From positions 1 through 64,000 of the forward strand of contig NZ_RWIM01000118.1 in NCBI RefSeq assembly GCF_009764645.1: a stretch of 64,000 nucleotides of DNA, read 5' to 3'. Positions 30,743 through 43,729 of this stretch are shown here, one piece after another (position 1 is the first letter of the stretch; the number at the start of each line of letters is the position of its first letter). The translations under genes and the position numbers were made by a program. The notes beneath the pieces were generated by a model. The model was given only the letters and a program-made list of their open reading frames with translations. It was not told where the DNA came from and searched no databases. The DNA comes from Pseudomonas sp. PB106 (GTDB taxonomy: Bacteria; Pseudomonadota; Gammaproteobacteria; Pseudomonadales; Pseudomonadaceae).

Positions 30743-31956
30743 GCCTGCGCAATATCATCAAACCGTATCCGTCGCCGATCATCACCGGGCGCGGCATCGA
30801 CCTCGATTTCCCGATGCTCGCCGGTTGCCTGGCGCTGCTCGGTCTCGGTTTGATCATGATCGCCTCGGCGTCCACTGAAGTGGCGGCGGCGCAGTCGGGC
30901 AGTCCGCTGTATTACATGATTCGCCACCTTATTTACGTGGTGCTGGGCCTGGGCGCGTGCATCGTCACCATGATGATTCCGATTGCCACCTGGCAACGCC
31001 TTGGCTGGCTGATGCTGATCGGTGCGTTCGGTTTGCTGGTGATGGTGATCATCCCCGGCATCGGGCGCGAAGTGAACGGTTCGATGCGCTGGATCGGTTT
31101 CAGCTTCTTCAACGTGCAGCCTTCGGAAATCGCCAAGGTGTTCGTGGTGATCTACCTCGCCGGTTATCTGGTGCGTCGCCAGAAAGAAGTGCGCGAGAGC
31201 TGGATGGGTTTCTTCAAGCCGTTCATCGTGCTGCTGCCGATGGCCGGTCTGTTGCTGATGGAGCCGGACTTCGGTGCCACCGTGGTGATGATGGGCGCTG
31301 CGGCGGCCATGCTATTCCTCGGCGGAGTCGGGTTGTTCCGCTTCTCGCTGATGGTGGTGTTGGCGGTCGGGGCCGTGGTGCTGTTGATTCAGATGCAGCC
31401 GTATCGAATGGCGCGTCTGACCAACTTCGCCGACCCGTGGGCTGACCAGTTCGGCGCCGGTTATCAACTGTCGCAAGCGTTGATCGCGTTCGGTCGCGGT
31501 GAATGGCTCGGCGTGGGTCTGGGCAACAGCGTGCAGAAGCAGTTCTACCTGCCGGAAGCGCACACCGACTTCGTGTTCTCGGTATTGGCTGAAGAACTGG
31601 GCGCGGTCGGTTCGCTGTGCACCGTCGCGCTGTTCGTGTTCGTGTGTATTCGCGGCATGTACATCGGCTTGTGGGCGGAAAAAGCCAAACAGTTCTTCGC
31701 TGCTTATGTGGCTTACGGTCTGTCGTTCCTGTGGATTGGTCAGTTCCTGATCAACATCGGGGTGAACGTCGGCCTGCTGCCAACCAAGGGTCTGACCTTG
31801 CCGTTCCTCAGTTACGGCGGCAGTTCGCTGGTGATCTGCTGTGCCTGCCTTGGCTTGTTGCTGAGGATCGAGTGGGAGAGTCGAACCCACCTCGGCAGCG
31901 AAGAGATGGAATTCCATGAGAGCGACTTCGCTGAGGAGCCGAATCATGGGCGCTAA
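30739..31956 (+). CDS. ftsW: Septal SEDS glycosyltransferase FtsW
   Basis: This 405-residue SEDS-family membrane protein has about ten membrane segments. The family signatures include VNGSMRWI, the QPSEIAKVFVV stretch, QSVQKQFYLPEAHTDFVFSVLAEELG-type loop containing the catalytic Asp region, and GLLPTKGLTLPFLSYGGSS. It polymerises lipid II together with FtsI at the septum. The start overlaps the murD stop. Confidence 0.96.
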   Translation: MSLRNIIKPYPSPIITGRGIDLDFPMLAGCLALLGLGLIMIASASTEVAAAQSGSPLYYMIRHLIYVVLGLGACIVTMMIPIATWQRLGWLMLIGAFGLLVMVIIPGIGREVNGSMRWIGFSFFNVQPSEIAKVFVVIYLAGYLVRRQKEVRESWMGFFKPFIVLLPMAGLLLMEPDFGATVVMMGAAAAMLFLGGVGLFRFSLMVVLAVGAVVLLIQMQPYRMARLTNFADPWADQFGAGYQLSQALIAFGRGEWLGVGLGNSVQKQFYLPEAHTDFVFSVLAEELGAVGSLCTVALFVFVCIRGMYIGLWAEKAKQFFAAYVAYGLSFLWIGQFLINIGVNVGLLPTKGLTLPFLSYGGSSLVICCACLGLLLRIEWESRTHLGSEEMEFHESDFAEEPNHGR

Positions 31957-33008
31957 CGTATTGATCATGGCCGGCGGCACCGGCGGTCACGTGTTCCCGG
32001 CGCTGGCCTGTGCCCGCGAGTTTCAGGCGCGCGGCTACACCGTGCACTGGCTCGGCACGCCACGCGGAATCGAAAACGAACTGGTCCCGGCCGCAGGTCT
32101 TGAACTGCACCGGATCAACGCCACTGGCCTGCGCGGCAAGGGCAAGCTGTCGCTGCTCAAGGCGCCGTTCATGCTGTTGAAATCGGTGTGGCAGGCGCGG
32201 GCGATCATTCGTCGCTTGAAGCCGGTTTGCGTGGTCGGCTTCGGTGGTTATGTGACTGGCCCTGGGGGGCTTGCCGCGAAACTGGCCGGCGTGCCGGTGA
32301 TCGTTCACGAGCAGAACGCCGTGGCCGGCACCGCCAATCGGTTGCTGGTGCCGTTCGCCGCCCGGGTGTGTGAAGCCTTCCCCGACACCTTTACTCTGTC
32401 GGACACCCGCCGTACCACCGGAAACCCGGTGCGCAGCGAGCTGTTCCTCGACACATCGCGACCTGCTCTGGCCGGTCGAAAAGCGCGTTTGCTGATCCTT
32501 GGCGGAAGCCTCGGCGCTGAACCGTTGAACAAATTGCTGCCTGAAGCCCTGGCCCAAGTCGCTGCCGATTTGCGCCCGGAAGTGTTTCATCAGGCCGGCA
32601 AAAACCACGATGAAGTGACTGCAGAGCGCTACCGCGCCGCCGGCGTCGATGCGCAGGTGCAGCCGTTCATCAAAGACATGGCCCAAGCCTATGGCTGGGC
32701 TGACCTGGTGGTGTGCCGCGCAGGCGCGTTGACCATCAGTGAGCTGGCTGCCGCCGGTCTGCCCTCGATGCTGGTGCCTTTGCCCCACGCGATTGACGAT
32801 CACCAGACCCGCAACGCCGATTATTTGGCCCGTGAAGGCGCTGCCTTCCTGATGCCGCAAAGAACGACTGGTGCCGCGGACCTTGCCGCGCGCCTGACAG
32901 AGGTCTTGATGCAACCGCAACGACTCGAAGATATGGCCCAAGCGGCCCGCCGTCTGGCGAAACCCGATGCCACCCGTAGCGTGGTCGATACCTGTCTGGA
33001 GGTGGCTC

Positions 33009-33016
<8 letters not shown>
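31946..33016 (+). CDS. murG: Lipid II synthase MurG (UDP-GlcNAc transferase)
   Basis: The 356-residue GT-B glycosyltransferase has the N-terminal glycine loop [14 protein letters not shown] and the C-terminal UDP-binding region [28 protein letters not shown]. It adds GlcNAc to lipid I on the inner face of the membrane. The ATG at 31946 follows GAGGAG with good spacing and overlaps ftsW by 11 bases; an upstream in-frame start at 31916 would extend further into ftsW. Confidence 0.96.
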
Positions 33017-35425
<2,409 letters not shown>

Positions 35426-35429
35426 GACG

Positions 35430-36296
35430 ATGCAAGGCGCTCAGCTCCGACATCAGCCTCCCGCACCCGGCCGCAAGCCGGTGCCGCGGGGTGCCAGCCG
35501 CATGGTGGCGAAAGAGCCGATGTCCGCGCGCCTGCCGAAAGCCAATTTCGGCTTCGTGAAAAGTCTGTTCTGGCCAGTGCTGTTGGTCGTGCTGGGTTTT
35601 GGTACCTACGAAGGGGCAACGCGTTTGCTGCCGTACGCCGACCGGCCGATCAGCAAGATCGCCGTTCAGGGCGACCTGAGTTACATCAGTCAGCAAGCGG
35701 TGCAGCAGCGAATCGCCCCGTATGTGGCGTCGAGTTTCTTCACCATCGACCTCGCCGGGATGCGTACCGAGCTTGAGCAGATGCCCTGGATCGCCCACGC
35801 CGAAGTACGTCGGGTGTGGCCGGACCAGGTAGTGATCCGCCTCGAAGAGCAACTGCCTGTGGCGCGTTGGGGCGACGAGTCGTTGCTGAACAACCAGGGC
35901 CAGGCGTTCACGCCAAAGGAGCTGGCGAACTACGAACACCTGCCGCAGCTGTTTGGCCCACAACGGGCCCAGCAGCAAGTGATGCAGCAGTATCAGGTGC
36001 TGAGCCAGATGCTGCGGCCGTTGGGCTTCTCGATTGCACGCCTGGAACTGCGTGAACGCGGGAGCTGGTTCCTGACCACCGGTGCCGGCAGTTCCGGCCC
36101 CGGCATCGAGTTGCTGCTGGGACGCGGCAACCTGGTGGAAAAGATGCGCCGCTTTATCGCCATCTATGACAAGACGCTTAAAGACCAGATTACGAACATT
36201 GCGCGCATCGATCTGCGCTACGCCAACGGCCTCGCTGTTGGCTGGCGGGAACCTGTAGCGCCGACGACAGCCCAACCCGCTGTCGCAAAGAATTAA
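35430..36296 (+). CDS. ftsQ: Cell division protein FtsQ
   Basis: This 288-residue bitopic protein has a Pro/Arg-rich cytoplasmic tail (about 1-45), a membrane helix (about 48-68, [17 protein letters not shown]), a POTRA domain ([22 protein letters not shown]) and a beta domain ending in [15 protein letters not shown]. It scaffolds the FtsQLB complex. The ATG at 35430 gives the family's usual N-terminal tail; no strong ribosome binding site is seen, which fits coupling to ddlB. Confidence 0.93.
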   Translation: MQGAQLRHQPPAPGRKPVPRGASRMVAKEPMSARLPKANFGFVKSLFWPVLLVVLGFGTYEGATRLLPYADRPISKIAVQGDLSYISQQAVQQRIAPYVASSFFTIDLAGMRTELEQMPWIAHAEVRRVWPDQVVIRLEEQLPVARWGDESLLNNQGQAFTPKELANYEHLPQLFGPQRAQQQVMQQYQVLSQMLRPLGFSIARLELRERGSWFLTTGAGSSGPGIELLLGRGNLVEKMRRFIAIYDKTLKDQITNIARIDLRYANGLAVGWREPVAPTTAQPAVAKN

Positions 36297-36311
36297 GAAG
36301 AGGCAGGACCC

Positions 36312-37571
36312 ATGGCAAACGTGCAAAGCGGCAAAATGATCGTCGGTCTCGATATCGGCACCTCCAAGGTGGTGGCGCTGGTCGGCGAGGTCTCCGACGA
36401 CGGCTCGCTGGAAATCGTCGGGATCGGTACCCACCCGTCCCGTGGCCTGAAGAAGGGCGTGGTGGTCAACATCGAATCCACCGTGCAATCGATCCAGCGC
36501 GCGATCGAAGAAGCCCAACTGATGGCGGGCTGCCGCATTCACTCGGCGTTCGTCGGTGTGGCGGGCAATCACATCCGCAGCCTGAACTCCCACGGCATCG
36601 TCGCGATCCGTGATCGCGAAGTCAGCTCGGCCGACCTTGAGCGCGTCCTCGACGCCGCTCAGGCTGTGGCGATCCCGGCTGACCAGCGCGTGCTGCACAC
36701 CCTGCCGCAGGATTACGTGATCGATAACCAGGAAGGCGTGCGGGAGCCACTGGGCATGTCCGGCGTACGTCTGGAAGCCAAGGTTCACGTGGTCACCTGC
36801 GCCGTCAACGCCGCACAGAACATTGAAAAATGCGTGCGCCGCTGCGGTCTGGAAATCGACGACATCATCCTCGAGCAACTGGCCTCGGCCTACTCGGTAC
36901 TGACCGACGACGAGAAAGAACTGGGCGTGTGCCTGGTCGACATCGGCGGCGGCACCACCGACATCGCGATCTTCACCGAAGGCGCGATCCGTCACACCGC
37001 GGTGATCCCGATTGCCGGTGATCAGGTGACCAACGACATCGCCATGGCGTTGCGCACCCCGACCCAGTACGCCGAAGAGATCAAGATTCGCTACGCCTGC
37101 GCCCTGGCCAAACTGGCCGGCGCCGGTGAAACCATCAAGGTGCCGAGCGTTGGCGACCGTCCACCGCGCGAACTGTCGCGTCAGGCCCTGGCCGAAGTGG
37201 TCGAACCGCGTTACGACGAACTGTTCACGCTGATTCAGGCCGAGCTGCGTCGCAGCGGCTACGAAGACCTGATCCCGGCCGGCATCGTCCTCACTGGCGG
37301 TACATCGAAGATGGAAGGCGCCACTGAACTGGCCGAAGAAATCTTCCACATGCCGGTTCGTCTGGGCGTGCCGCACGGCGTCAAAGGTCTGGATGACGTG
37401 GTACGCAACCCGATTTATTCCACTGGCGTTGGCTTGTTGATGTACGGCCTGCAAAAGCAGTCCGACGGGATCTCGTTCTCGGGCATCGGCAGCCGCGACA
37501 GCTACAGCAACGAAGAGCCGCAGGCGCCGTTGCTGGACCGATTGAAGAAGTGGGTTCAAGGCAACTTTTAA
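36312..37571 (+). CDS. ftsA: Cell division protein FtsA
   Basis: The 419-residue actin-fold ATPase has IVGLDIGTSKVVALVGE as phosphate-1 loop, LVDIGGGTTDIAIF as phosphate-2 and VLTGGTSKMEGATELA as the adenosine motif. The C-terminus LDRLKKWVQGNF is the amphipathic membrane-targeting helix. It anchors FtsZ filaments to the inner membrane. AAGAGG precedes the ATG. Confidence 0.97.
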   Translation: MANVQSGKMIVGLDIGTSKVVALVGEVSDDGSLEIVGIGTHPSRGLKKGVVVNIESTVQSIQRAIEEAQLMAGCRIHSAFVGVAGNHIRSLNSHGIVAIRDREVSSADLERVLDAAQAVAIPADQRVLHTLPQDYVIDNQEGVREPLGMSGVRLEAKVHVVTCAVNAAQNIEKCVRRCGLEIDDIILEQLASAYSVLTDDEKELGVCLVDIGGGTTDIAIFTEGAIRHTAVIPIAGDQVTNDIAMALRTPTQYAEEIKIRYACALAKLAGAGETIKVPSVGDRPPRELSRQALAEVVEPRYDELFTLIQAELRRSGYEDLIPAGIVLTGGTSKMEGATELAEEIFHMPVRLGVPHGVKGLDDVVRNPIYSTGVGLLMYGLQKQSDGISFSGIGSRDSYSNEEPQAPLLDRLKKWVQGNF

Positions 37572-37675
37572 AAGCAGTTCGAAGCGTCAAGCTTCGAGCG
37601 GCAAGCAGTAGCAGTAGATGCACCGCAACAAACATGCAGTAGGCGAAAAAACTAGAGAATGTAAGGAGAGGGAAA
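37572..37675 (+). other. ftsA-ftsZ intergenic region with small palindrome
   Basis: TCGAAGC and GCTTCGA (37577-37595) form a hairpin without a T-run just after the ftsA stop. AAGGAGAGGG forms a strong ribosome binding site for ftsZ. This is the largest gap inside the division cluster before lpxC and could hold an extra ftsZ promoter, though no clear -35/-10 pair was recognised. Confidence 0.4.
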
Positions 37676-38872
37676 ATGTTCGAACTCGTAGACAACATCC
37701 CCGCAAGCCCGGTAATCAAAGTTATCGGTGTCGGCGGTGGCGGCGGCAACGCTGTCAACCACATGGTCAAGAGCAACATCGAAGGCGTTGAATTCATCTG
37801 CGCCAACACTGATGCTCAAGCGCTGAAAAACATCGGCGCGCGCACCATTCTGCAACTGGGTACCGGTGTGACCAAAGGTCTGGGCGCCGGCGCCAACCCT
37901 GAAGTAGGTCGTCAGGCCGCTCTCGAAGACCGTGAGCGCATTGCCGAAGTCCTGCAGGGCACCAACATGGTGTTCATCACCACTGGCATGGGCGGCGGTA
38001 CCGGTACCGGTGCTGCGCCGATCATCGCCGAAGTGGCCAAGGAAATGGGCATTCTGACCGTTGCAGTCGTGACGCGTCCGTTCCCGTTCGAAGGCCGCAA
38101 GCGTATGCAGATCGCCGACGAAGGCATCCGCATGCTTTCCGAAAGCGTCGACTCGTTGATCACCATTCCCAACGAGAAGCTGCTGACCATCCTCGGTAAA
38201 GACGCAAGCCTCTTGTCGGCTTTCGCCAAGGCTGACGATGTACTGGCTGGTGCCGTTCGCGGTATCTCCGACATCATCAAGCGTCCGGGCATGATCAACG
38301 TCGACTTCGCCGACGTGCGTACCGTGATGAGCGAAATGGGCATGGCGATGATGGGCACTGGCTGCGCCAGCGGTCCGAACCGTGCACGTGAAGCGACCGA
38401 AGCGGCAATCCGCAACCCGTTGCTGGAAGACGTGAACCTGCAAGGTGCACGCGGCATCCTGGTGAACATCACCGCCGGTCCTGACCTGTCCCTGGGTGAG
38501 TACTCCGACGTGGGTTCGATCATCGAAGCCTTCGCTTCCGAGCACGCGATGGTCAAGGTCGGTACCGTTATCGATCCGGACATGCGCGACGAACTGCACG
38601 TTACCGTGGTTGCCACGGGTCTGGGCGCGAAAATCGAGAAGCCTGTGAAGGTCATCGACAACACCGTTCACACTTCCATGGCTGCCTCCCAGGTACAACA
38701 ACCGGCTCCGGCCCGTCAGGAAGCGCCAGCGGTGAACTACCGTGATCTGGACCGTCCGACCGTCATGCGCAACCAGGCTCAGGCCGGTGCTGCGGCTGCC
38801 GCGAAGATGAATCCGCAAGATGATCTGGATTACCTGGACATCCCGGCATTCCTGCGTCGTCAGGCCGATTGA
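37676..38872 (+). CDS. ftsZ: Cell division tubulin homologue FtsZ
   Basis: This 398-residue GTPase has the tubulin signature GGGTGTGAAP (ITTGMGGGTGTGAAPII) and the T7 catalytic loop GMINVDFADV. The variable linker is Gln/Ala/Pro-rich and the conserved C-terminal peptide DYLDIPAFLRRQAD binds FtsA and ZipA. It assembles the Z ring. Its leader has a very strong AAGGAG. Confidence 0.98.
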   Translation: MFELVDNIPASPVIKVIGVGGGGGNAVNHMVKSNIEGVEFICANTDAQALKNIGARTILQLGTGVTKGLGAGANPEVGRQAALEDRERIAEVLQGTNMVFITTGMGGGTGTGAAPIIAEVAKEMGILTVAVVTRPFPFEGRKRMQIADEGIRMLSESVDSLITIPNEKLLTILGKDASLLSAFAKADDVLAGAVRGISDIIKRPGMINVDFADVRTVMSEMGMAMMGTGCASGPNRAREATEAAIRNPLLEDVNLQGARGILVNITAGPDLSLGEYSDVGSIIEAFASEHAMVKVGTVIDPDMRDELHVTVVATGLGAKIEKPVKVIDNTVHTSMAASQVQQPAPARQEAPAVNYRDLDRPTVMRNQAQAGAAAAAKMNPQDDLDYLDIPAFLRRQAD

Positions 38873-38948
38873 TGGAATGTATCAGGGCTATGAAGGTGAT
38901 TGGTGTTCAGCAAAGGCATGGTCTGCTATCATCGCCAGCCTTTGTTGA

Positions 38949-39896
<948 letters not shown>

Positions 39897-39920
39897 GTAA
39901 AAAACCTCTCTAGTTTTTTG

Positions 39921-39948
39921 AAGGCCATCCTCGGATGGCCTTTTTTTA
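39921..39948 (+). terminator. Rho-independent terminator after lpxC
   Basis: AAGGCCATCC and GGATGGCCTT form a hairpin with a short loop followed by TTTTTTT, closing the division cluster. Confidence 0.9.
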
Positions 39949-39976
39949 TGCCTGTGGTTTTTGTGTTGCCTGAGCT

Positions 39977-40079
39977 GGCCCTATCGCTGGCAAGCCAGCT
40001 CCCACAGTTTCCAAGGTGAAACACAAATTTCGAATACGCCAAAAATCCCTGTGGGAGCTGGCTTGCCAGCGATGGGGCC
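39977..40079. repeat. REP doublet, GCTGGCAAGCCAGC type
   Basis: GGCCCTATCGCTGGCAAGCC... at 39977-40007 and its inverted copy at 40049-40079 share the TCCCACAG flank with the other REP types but have a different palindromic core. It lies between convergent genes. Confidence 0.85.
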
Positions 40080-40098
40080 GGTGAGGCCAACACATCTG

Positions 40099-41607
40099 TC
40101 AGGTTGCGACTACCACCCGATTCCGCCCACCTTCCTTGGCCTGATACAACGCCTTATCCGCCGCAAACAACAGCTGCTCCAGCGTCATCTCACTCGCCGC
40201 CGTCCATGTGGCGATGCCAATGCTCACCGTCATCGGCCGCTCAGCCCCTTCAACCAGCGGCAATTGCTCCACTGCCTGGCGAATATGCTCGGCAATCATC
40301 TGCGCGCCATGACCATCAGTCTCGGCCAGAATCACCGAAAACTCCTCGCCGCCATAACGCGCGACCAAATCCGCCGGTCGTCGCACATTGTCAGTGATGA
40401 CCTTGGCCAGTGCCTTCAACGCTTGATCACCAGCCTGATGCCCATGCCGGTCGTTGAACGCCTTGAAATGGTCGGCATCGATCATCATTACCGACATCGG
40501 TCTGCCCGAACGCTGGGCGCGAAACCACTCGTGACGCAGCGATTGATCAAGCATCCGACGATTGGCTACACCGGTCAGCGCATCAGTCGCGGCCAATTGC
40601 GCCAGTCCGCGCTCGGCACGCTGGCGTCGGCGCAGTTCACGGGCCAGCAGCCAGGTCAGCCAAAGCAAGCCCACGCAGAGTACGCCGGTGGCACCGCTGA
40701 TCAGCATCGCAGTTCGGCGCCAAGTCGCGAACACCTCGTCGCTGGACAGCGCGACCATCACCGTCAGCGGCAAGTTGCCGACCCGCGAATAGGTATAGAG
40801 GCGCTGTTGATGGTCCATGCTCGACGTACTGGTGAAACTGCCATTGCCATCGGGGTCGCGCAGGATTCGTATCACGTTGGGTCGATTGCCGAAGTTCTTG
40901 CCGATCGAATCACTCTGCAGATAAGGCTTCTGCGCCAGCAGCACGCCGTCGTGGTCAATGATGTTCAGCGTGCTGCCCCTGCCGATGTCGAGGCTGTTGA
41001 ACAACTGATCGAAGTAGTCGAGCTTCATCGAGGCTACAGCCACCCCGGCGAACTCTCCGGTCTCCGTCGAAATCCTGCGGCTGAAACTGATTCGCCACTG
41101 ATTGGCCTCGTCGCAGTCGCAACGGGTCTTGAACGGACGGCTGATAAACATACCGACATCGCGGTTAAACGCGTGGGCGAGGAAGTAGTCGCGGTCGGCG
41201 AAATTGCCCGGTTTCGGCTCGACCCGCGATGAGTCGGCGACCACGTCGCCATGCTTGTCGAGCAGCAGAATATCGCCCTTGAAGCGCGCGGTGGTTGAGC
41301 GGTCGAACAGCGCTAGATGGCGTATTTGCGGCGAGACGTCTTGCAGGTCATCGCGCTGGGCGGCGGCGATCAGGCCTTGCAGGGTCAGGTCATACAGCTC
41401 GACAGTGCGCAGCACATCGGCGTCGATCAGTTGAGCGATGGTGGTGGCACTGCGGGTTGCCGATTCGCGGGCATTGGCGTGCTCGCGGATCAGCAGGAAG
41501 GTAACGATGCACACAATCGCGATCACGGTCAGCAAACTGCCGCAGATCAGCAGCAGCTCGGGGCGTCCGGTCTTGCCCGAAACGGGCGGGGTGCGGCTCG
41601 CGATCAT
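40099..41607 (-). CDS. Membrane diguanylate cyclase with periplasmic Cache-type sensor
   Basis: This 502-residue protein has two membrane helices (about 18-40 and 285-310) enclosing a periplasmic double-Cache-like domain, followed by a GGDEF domain. The active-site loop reads GGEEF (residues 419-423) and is intact. RPAD stands exactly five residues before it, the position of the inhibitory I-site (RxxD), so product feedback is expected. It should synthesise c-di-GMP in response to an unknown extracytoplasmic signal. The sensory part contains FADRDYFLAHAFNRDVGMFISRPF typical of this family. Confidence 0.92.
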   Translation of the reverse strand: MIASRTPPVSGKTGRPELLLICGSLLTVIAIVCIVTFLLIREHANARESATRSATTIAQLIDADVLRTVELYDLTLQGLIAAAQRDDLQDVSPQIRHLALFDRSTTARFKGDILLLDKHGDVVADSSRVEPKPGNFADRDYFLAHAFNRDVGMFISRPFKTRCDCDEANQWRISFSRRISTETGEFAGVAVASMKLDYFDQLFNSLDIGRGSTLNIIDHDGVLLAQKPYLQSDSIGKNFGNRPNVIRILRDPDGNGSFTSTSSMDHQQRLYTYSRVGNLPLTVMVALSSDEVFATWRRTAMLISGATGVLCVGLLWLTWLLARELRRRQRAERGLAQLAATDALTGVANRRMLDQSLRHEWFRAQRSGRPMSVMMIDADHFKAFNDRHGHQAGDQALKALAKVITDNVRRPADLVARYGGEEFSVILAETDGHGAQMIAEHIRQAVEQLPLVEGAERPMTVSIGIATWTAASEMTLEQLLFAADKALYQAKEGGRNRVVVAT

Positions 41608-41655
41608 GATGGGATGTCGGTTGGGGGGAGGTCTTGTAAGCGTAGTTGCACTCCC

Positions 41656-41732
41656 GTAGGAGCTGCCGAAGGCTGCGATCTTTTGATCTTGCTTCTAAAA
41701 ATCAAAAGATCGCAGCCTGCGGCAGCTCCTAC
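41656..41732. repeat. Palindromic repeat, GTAGGAGCTGCCG type
   Basis: GTAGGAGCTGCCGAAGGCTG with CGATCTTTTGAT is mirrored at 41701-41732 around a 13-base loop, giving near-perfect 32-base arms. It is also the only candidate transcription stop for the OprD-type gene. Half copies occur at 43594 and 50472. Confidence 0.8.
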
Positions 41733-41748
41733 AGTTTCAGCGCCGATC

Positions 41749-43071
41749 TTAGAAGACGTTGATCGGGTAGTCGATGATCACCCGGTATTCATCGGTGTCG
41801 GTGTCAATCGCGCCGTAACCATTGCCACCCCGATTGGTTGCCCATTGCAGCCGTACCGCCAGATCTTTGGCCTGGCCACTCTGCACGACGTACTTCAAAT
41901 CGATATCGCGTTCCCAGTGCTTGGCGTTGCGACCTTCAGCGCTGTACCAGTTGGCGTAACCCTGGCTGTCGGGGTCAGCCTTGGTCAAATCCACCGTGCC
42001 GCGCGAGTAGGACAGCGCCGAGGTCAGGCCCGGCACGCCGACACCGGCAAAGTCATAGGCGTATTTGAGCTTCCACGAACGCTCGTTGGGGCCGTTGAAG
42101 TCCGAGTACTGCTGCGAGTTGTCCAGATAAACGCTGTCGCCCTGGCTGATGTAGTCGAACGGCGTATTACCGTTAACCCTCTGATAGGCGGCGGTAACGC
42201 TGTGATGACCGACGCCAACGGTGAAATGCAGGCTGTAGGTGTTGTTGTCGATGTTGCCGAGCAGCGCATCACCAGTGTCTTGCGTGTGATAGAAGTGCAG
42301 GCCCGGATTCAGGCTGACCAGATCGTTCCACTGCCAAGTGTAATCCAGGTCGTAGTAGTACTGGTTCCAGATGTCCTTCAGCTCGGAGGCATACAGACTG
42401 CTGGTCAGGCCTTCGACACCGCTCCAGGCCACGCCAGCCCAGTTCAGGTGCTGGCTCTCATCGCCATCGGCCAAGGTGCCGTAGGAAGTGCCGATGCGGG
42501 TATGACCGCTCTGGTTATACGGCTTGGTGAAACTGGCCTGGCCACCCTCGATCAGCCAGCCGTCGAAACTGTGGTTGCTCAGACTCACACCACGAAAGGT
42601 CTGCGGCAGCATGCGCGTGTCACCGCCGGCAATGACCGGGTTGGTGAGGAACAGGTCACCGGCCTTCAACTCGGTATCGAACGCACGCATTTTCAGCGTG
42701 CCGCCGGCGGTGGAGAACGACCCCGGTGCTTTGCCGTTGCCATCGCTGATCGGCAGGATGCTCGAACCGTCCGTGCCGCCACCGCCGTCGAGCTTCAGCC
42801 CGAGCATGGCGTGCGCATCGATGCCGAAGCCGACCGTGCCTTCGGTGTAACCCGACTGAAAGACCCCGAGAAAGCCTTGGCCCCACTCGATGTTGTCGTC
42901 CGCTTGCTGCAGGCGGTTGCGATTCATGTAGTAGTTGCGGGCGTTGAGGTTGAGGCTCGAACCTTCGACGAAGCCTTCTTTGGCAGGCTCGTCAGCCTGA
43001 ACGGCGGGAGCAATCGTTGCGGCAATTGCAATGAACAGCGGGGTGAAACGGACTGGGTAACGCACGTGCAA
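41749..43071 (-). CDS. OprD-family outer-membrane porin
   Basis: The 440-residue product has a signal peptide ([19 protein letters not shown]) and the OprD-family pattern: [18 protein letters not shown] near the mature N-terminus, [30 protein letters not shown], then alternating beta strands ending in [16 protein letters not shown] with a terminal Phe for BAM insertion. Relatives import amino acids, peptides or aromatic acids; specificity cannot be told. No ATG fits: TTG at 43071 follows AAGGAG by five bases, and GTG at 43065 is an alternative. Confidence 0.9.
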   Translation of the reverse strand: MHVRYPVRFTPLFIAIAATIAPAVQADEPAKEGFVEGSSLNLNARNYYMNRNRLQQADDNIEWGQGFLGVFQSGYTEGTVGFGIDAHAMLGLKLDGGGGTDGSSILPISDGNGKAPGSFSTAGGTLKMRAFDTELKAGDLFLTNPVIAGGDTRMLPQTFRGVSLSNHSFDGWLIEGGQASFTKPYNQSGHTRIGTSYGTLADGDESQHLNWAGVAWSGVEGLTSSLYASELKDIWNQYYYDLDYTWQWNDLVSLNPGLHFYHTQDTGDALLGNIDNNTYSLHFTVGVGHHSVTAAYQRVNGNTPFDYISQGDSVYLDNSQQYSDFNGPNERSWKLKYAYDFAGVGVPGLTSALSYSRGTVDLTKADPDSQGYANWYSAEGRNAKHWERDIDLKYVVQSGQAKDLAVRLQWATNRGGNGYGAIDTDTDEYRVIIDYPINVF

Positions 43072-43165
43072 TGGAGCTCCTTGGGTCAACTGGCGCCTCT
43101 ATCTTTTGAGGCGCTCGATGTTTCTTGTTGTTACAGACGAACCAAACCGCTTTCAAACCACAACG

Positions 43166-43193
43166 AAAAAAGGCCGCTGAAAGGCAGCGGCCT
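43166..43193 (-). terminator. Terminator after the small secreted protein gene
   Basis: AGGCCGCTG and CAGCGGCCT form a hairpin that is followed by a T-run in the minus sense (AAAAAA on plus), about 70 bases after the stop at 43263. Confidence 0.75.
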
Positions 43194-43262
43194 GGAATGA
43201 CGACGGTTGAACGGGAAGAGCCAAACAACCGCGTCGAGGGAAACAGTTTTGCGGGGAGCGGC

Positions 43263-43484
43263 TCAGCTGTCTTTTTCCAGCGATTGAGCCTGGGAAGTGG
43301 CAGCCTGCGGGGCTTGCGTGGCGTTTTGCGCCTTGGCCATCACTTCAGCCTGATACTGATCGTAAGCCTGAGCGCGAGCGACGTTGTGCGCCACGAACGA
43401 CTGCGATTCTTCAGCCATCGCCATCGGCGACAGGATCAATGAGGACAAAACGAACGCGCTGGCAATACCCATACTGTTGGACAT
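43263..43484 (-). CDS. Small secreted protein, Gln/Ala-rich, function unknown
   Basis: This 73-residue protein has a clear Sec signal peptide (SAFVLSSLILSPMAMA, cleavage around residue 24), leaving a mature part of about 49 residues rich in Ala, Gln and Ser with no Cys. It is predicted to be periplasmic or extracellular. I do not recognise a family. A dedicated terminator downstream and AGAAGG upstream of the ATG support it as real. It lies between the porin and the two-component system but is not obviously in either operon. Confidence 0.7.
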   Translation of the reverse strand: MSNSMGIASAFVLSSLILSPMAMAEESQSFVAHNVARAQAYDQYQAEVMAKAQNATQAPQAATSQAQSLEKDS

Positions 43485-43593
43485 CTTGAAAACCTTCTCG
43501 CTTGGCGAGTGCTGTTTGGTGCGGGCAAAGATAAGGTTGCCGGGCGTTGGGAAACAGCGTGATTTTCATAAATGACTGTTACAGCAAAAGCAA

Positions 43594-43620
43594 AGATCGC
43601 GGCCTTCGGCAGCTCCTACA
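43594..43620. repeat. Half copy of the GTAGGAGCTGCCG palindrome
   Basis: GATCGCGGCCTTCGGCAGCTCCTAC matches one arm of the repeat at 41656-41732 in reverse orientation. Confidence 0.65.
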
Positions 43621-43632
43621 GGGGAAGATGTT

Positions 43633-43717
43633 GATCGTTCCCACGCTCTGCGTGGGAATGCCGCCCGGGACGCAGAGCGTCACTGGATACATTCCCACGC
43701 GGAGCGTGGGAACGATC
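43633..43717. repeat. REP doublet, TTCCCACGCTC type
   Basis: GATCGTTCCCACGCTCTGCG... and its inverted partner ending GCGTGGGAACGATC enclose a GACGCAGAGCGTC palindrome. It is the same family as 7903-8011. Confidence 0.85.
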
Positions 43718-43729
43718 GGTGGAGGAGGG

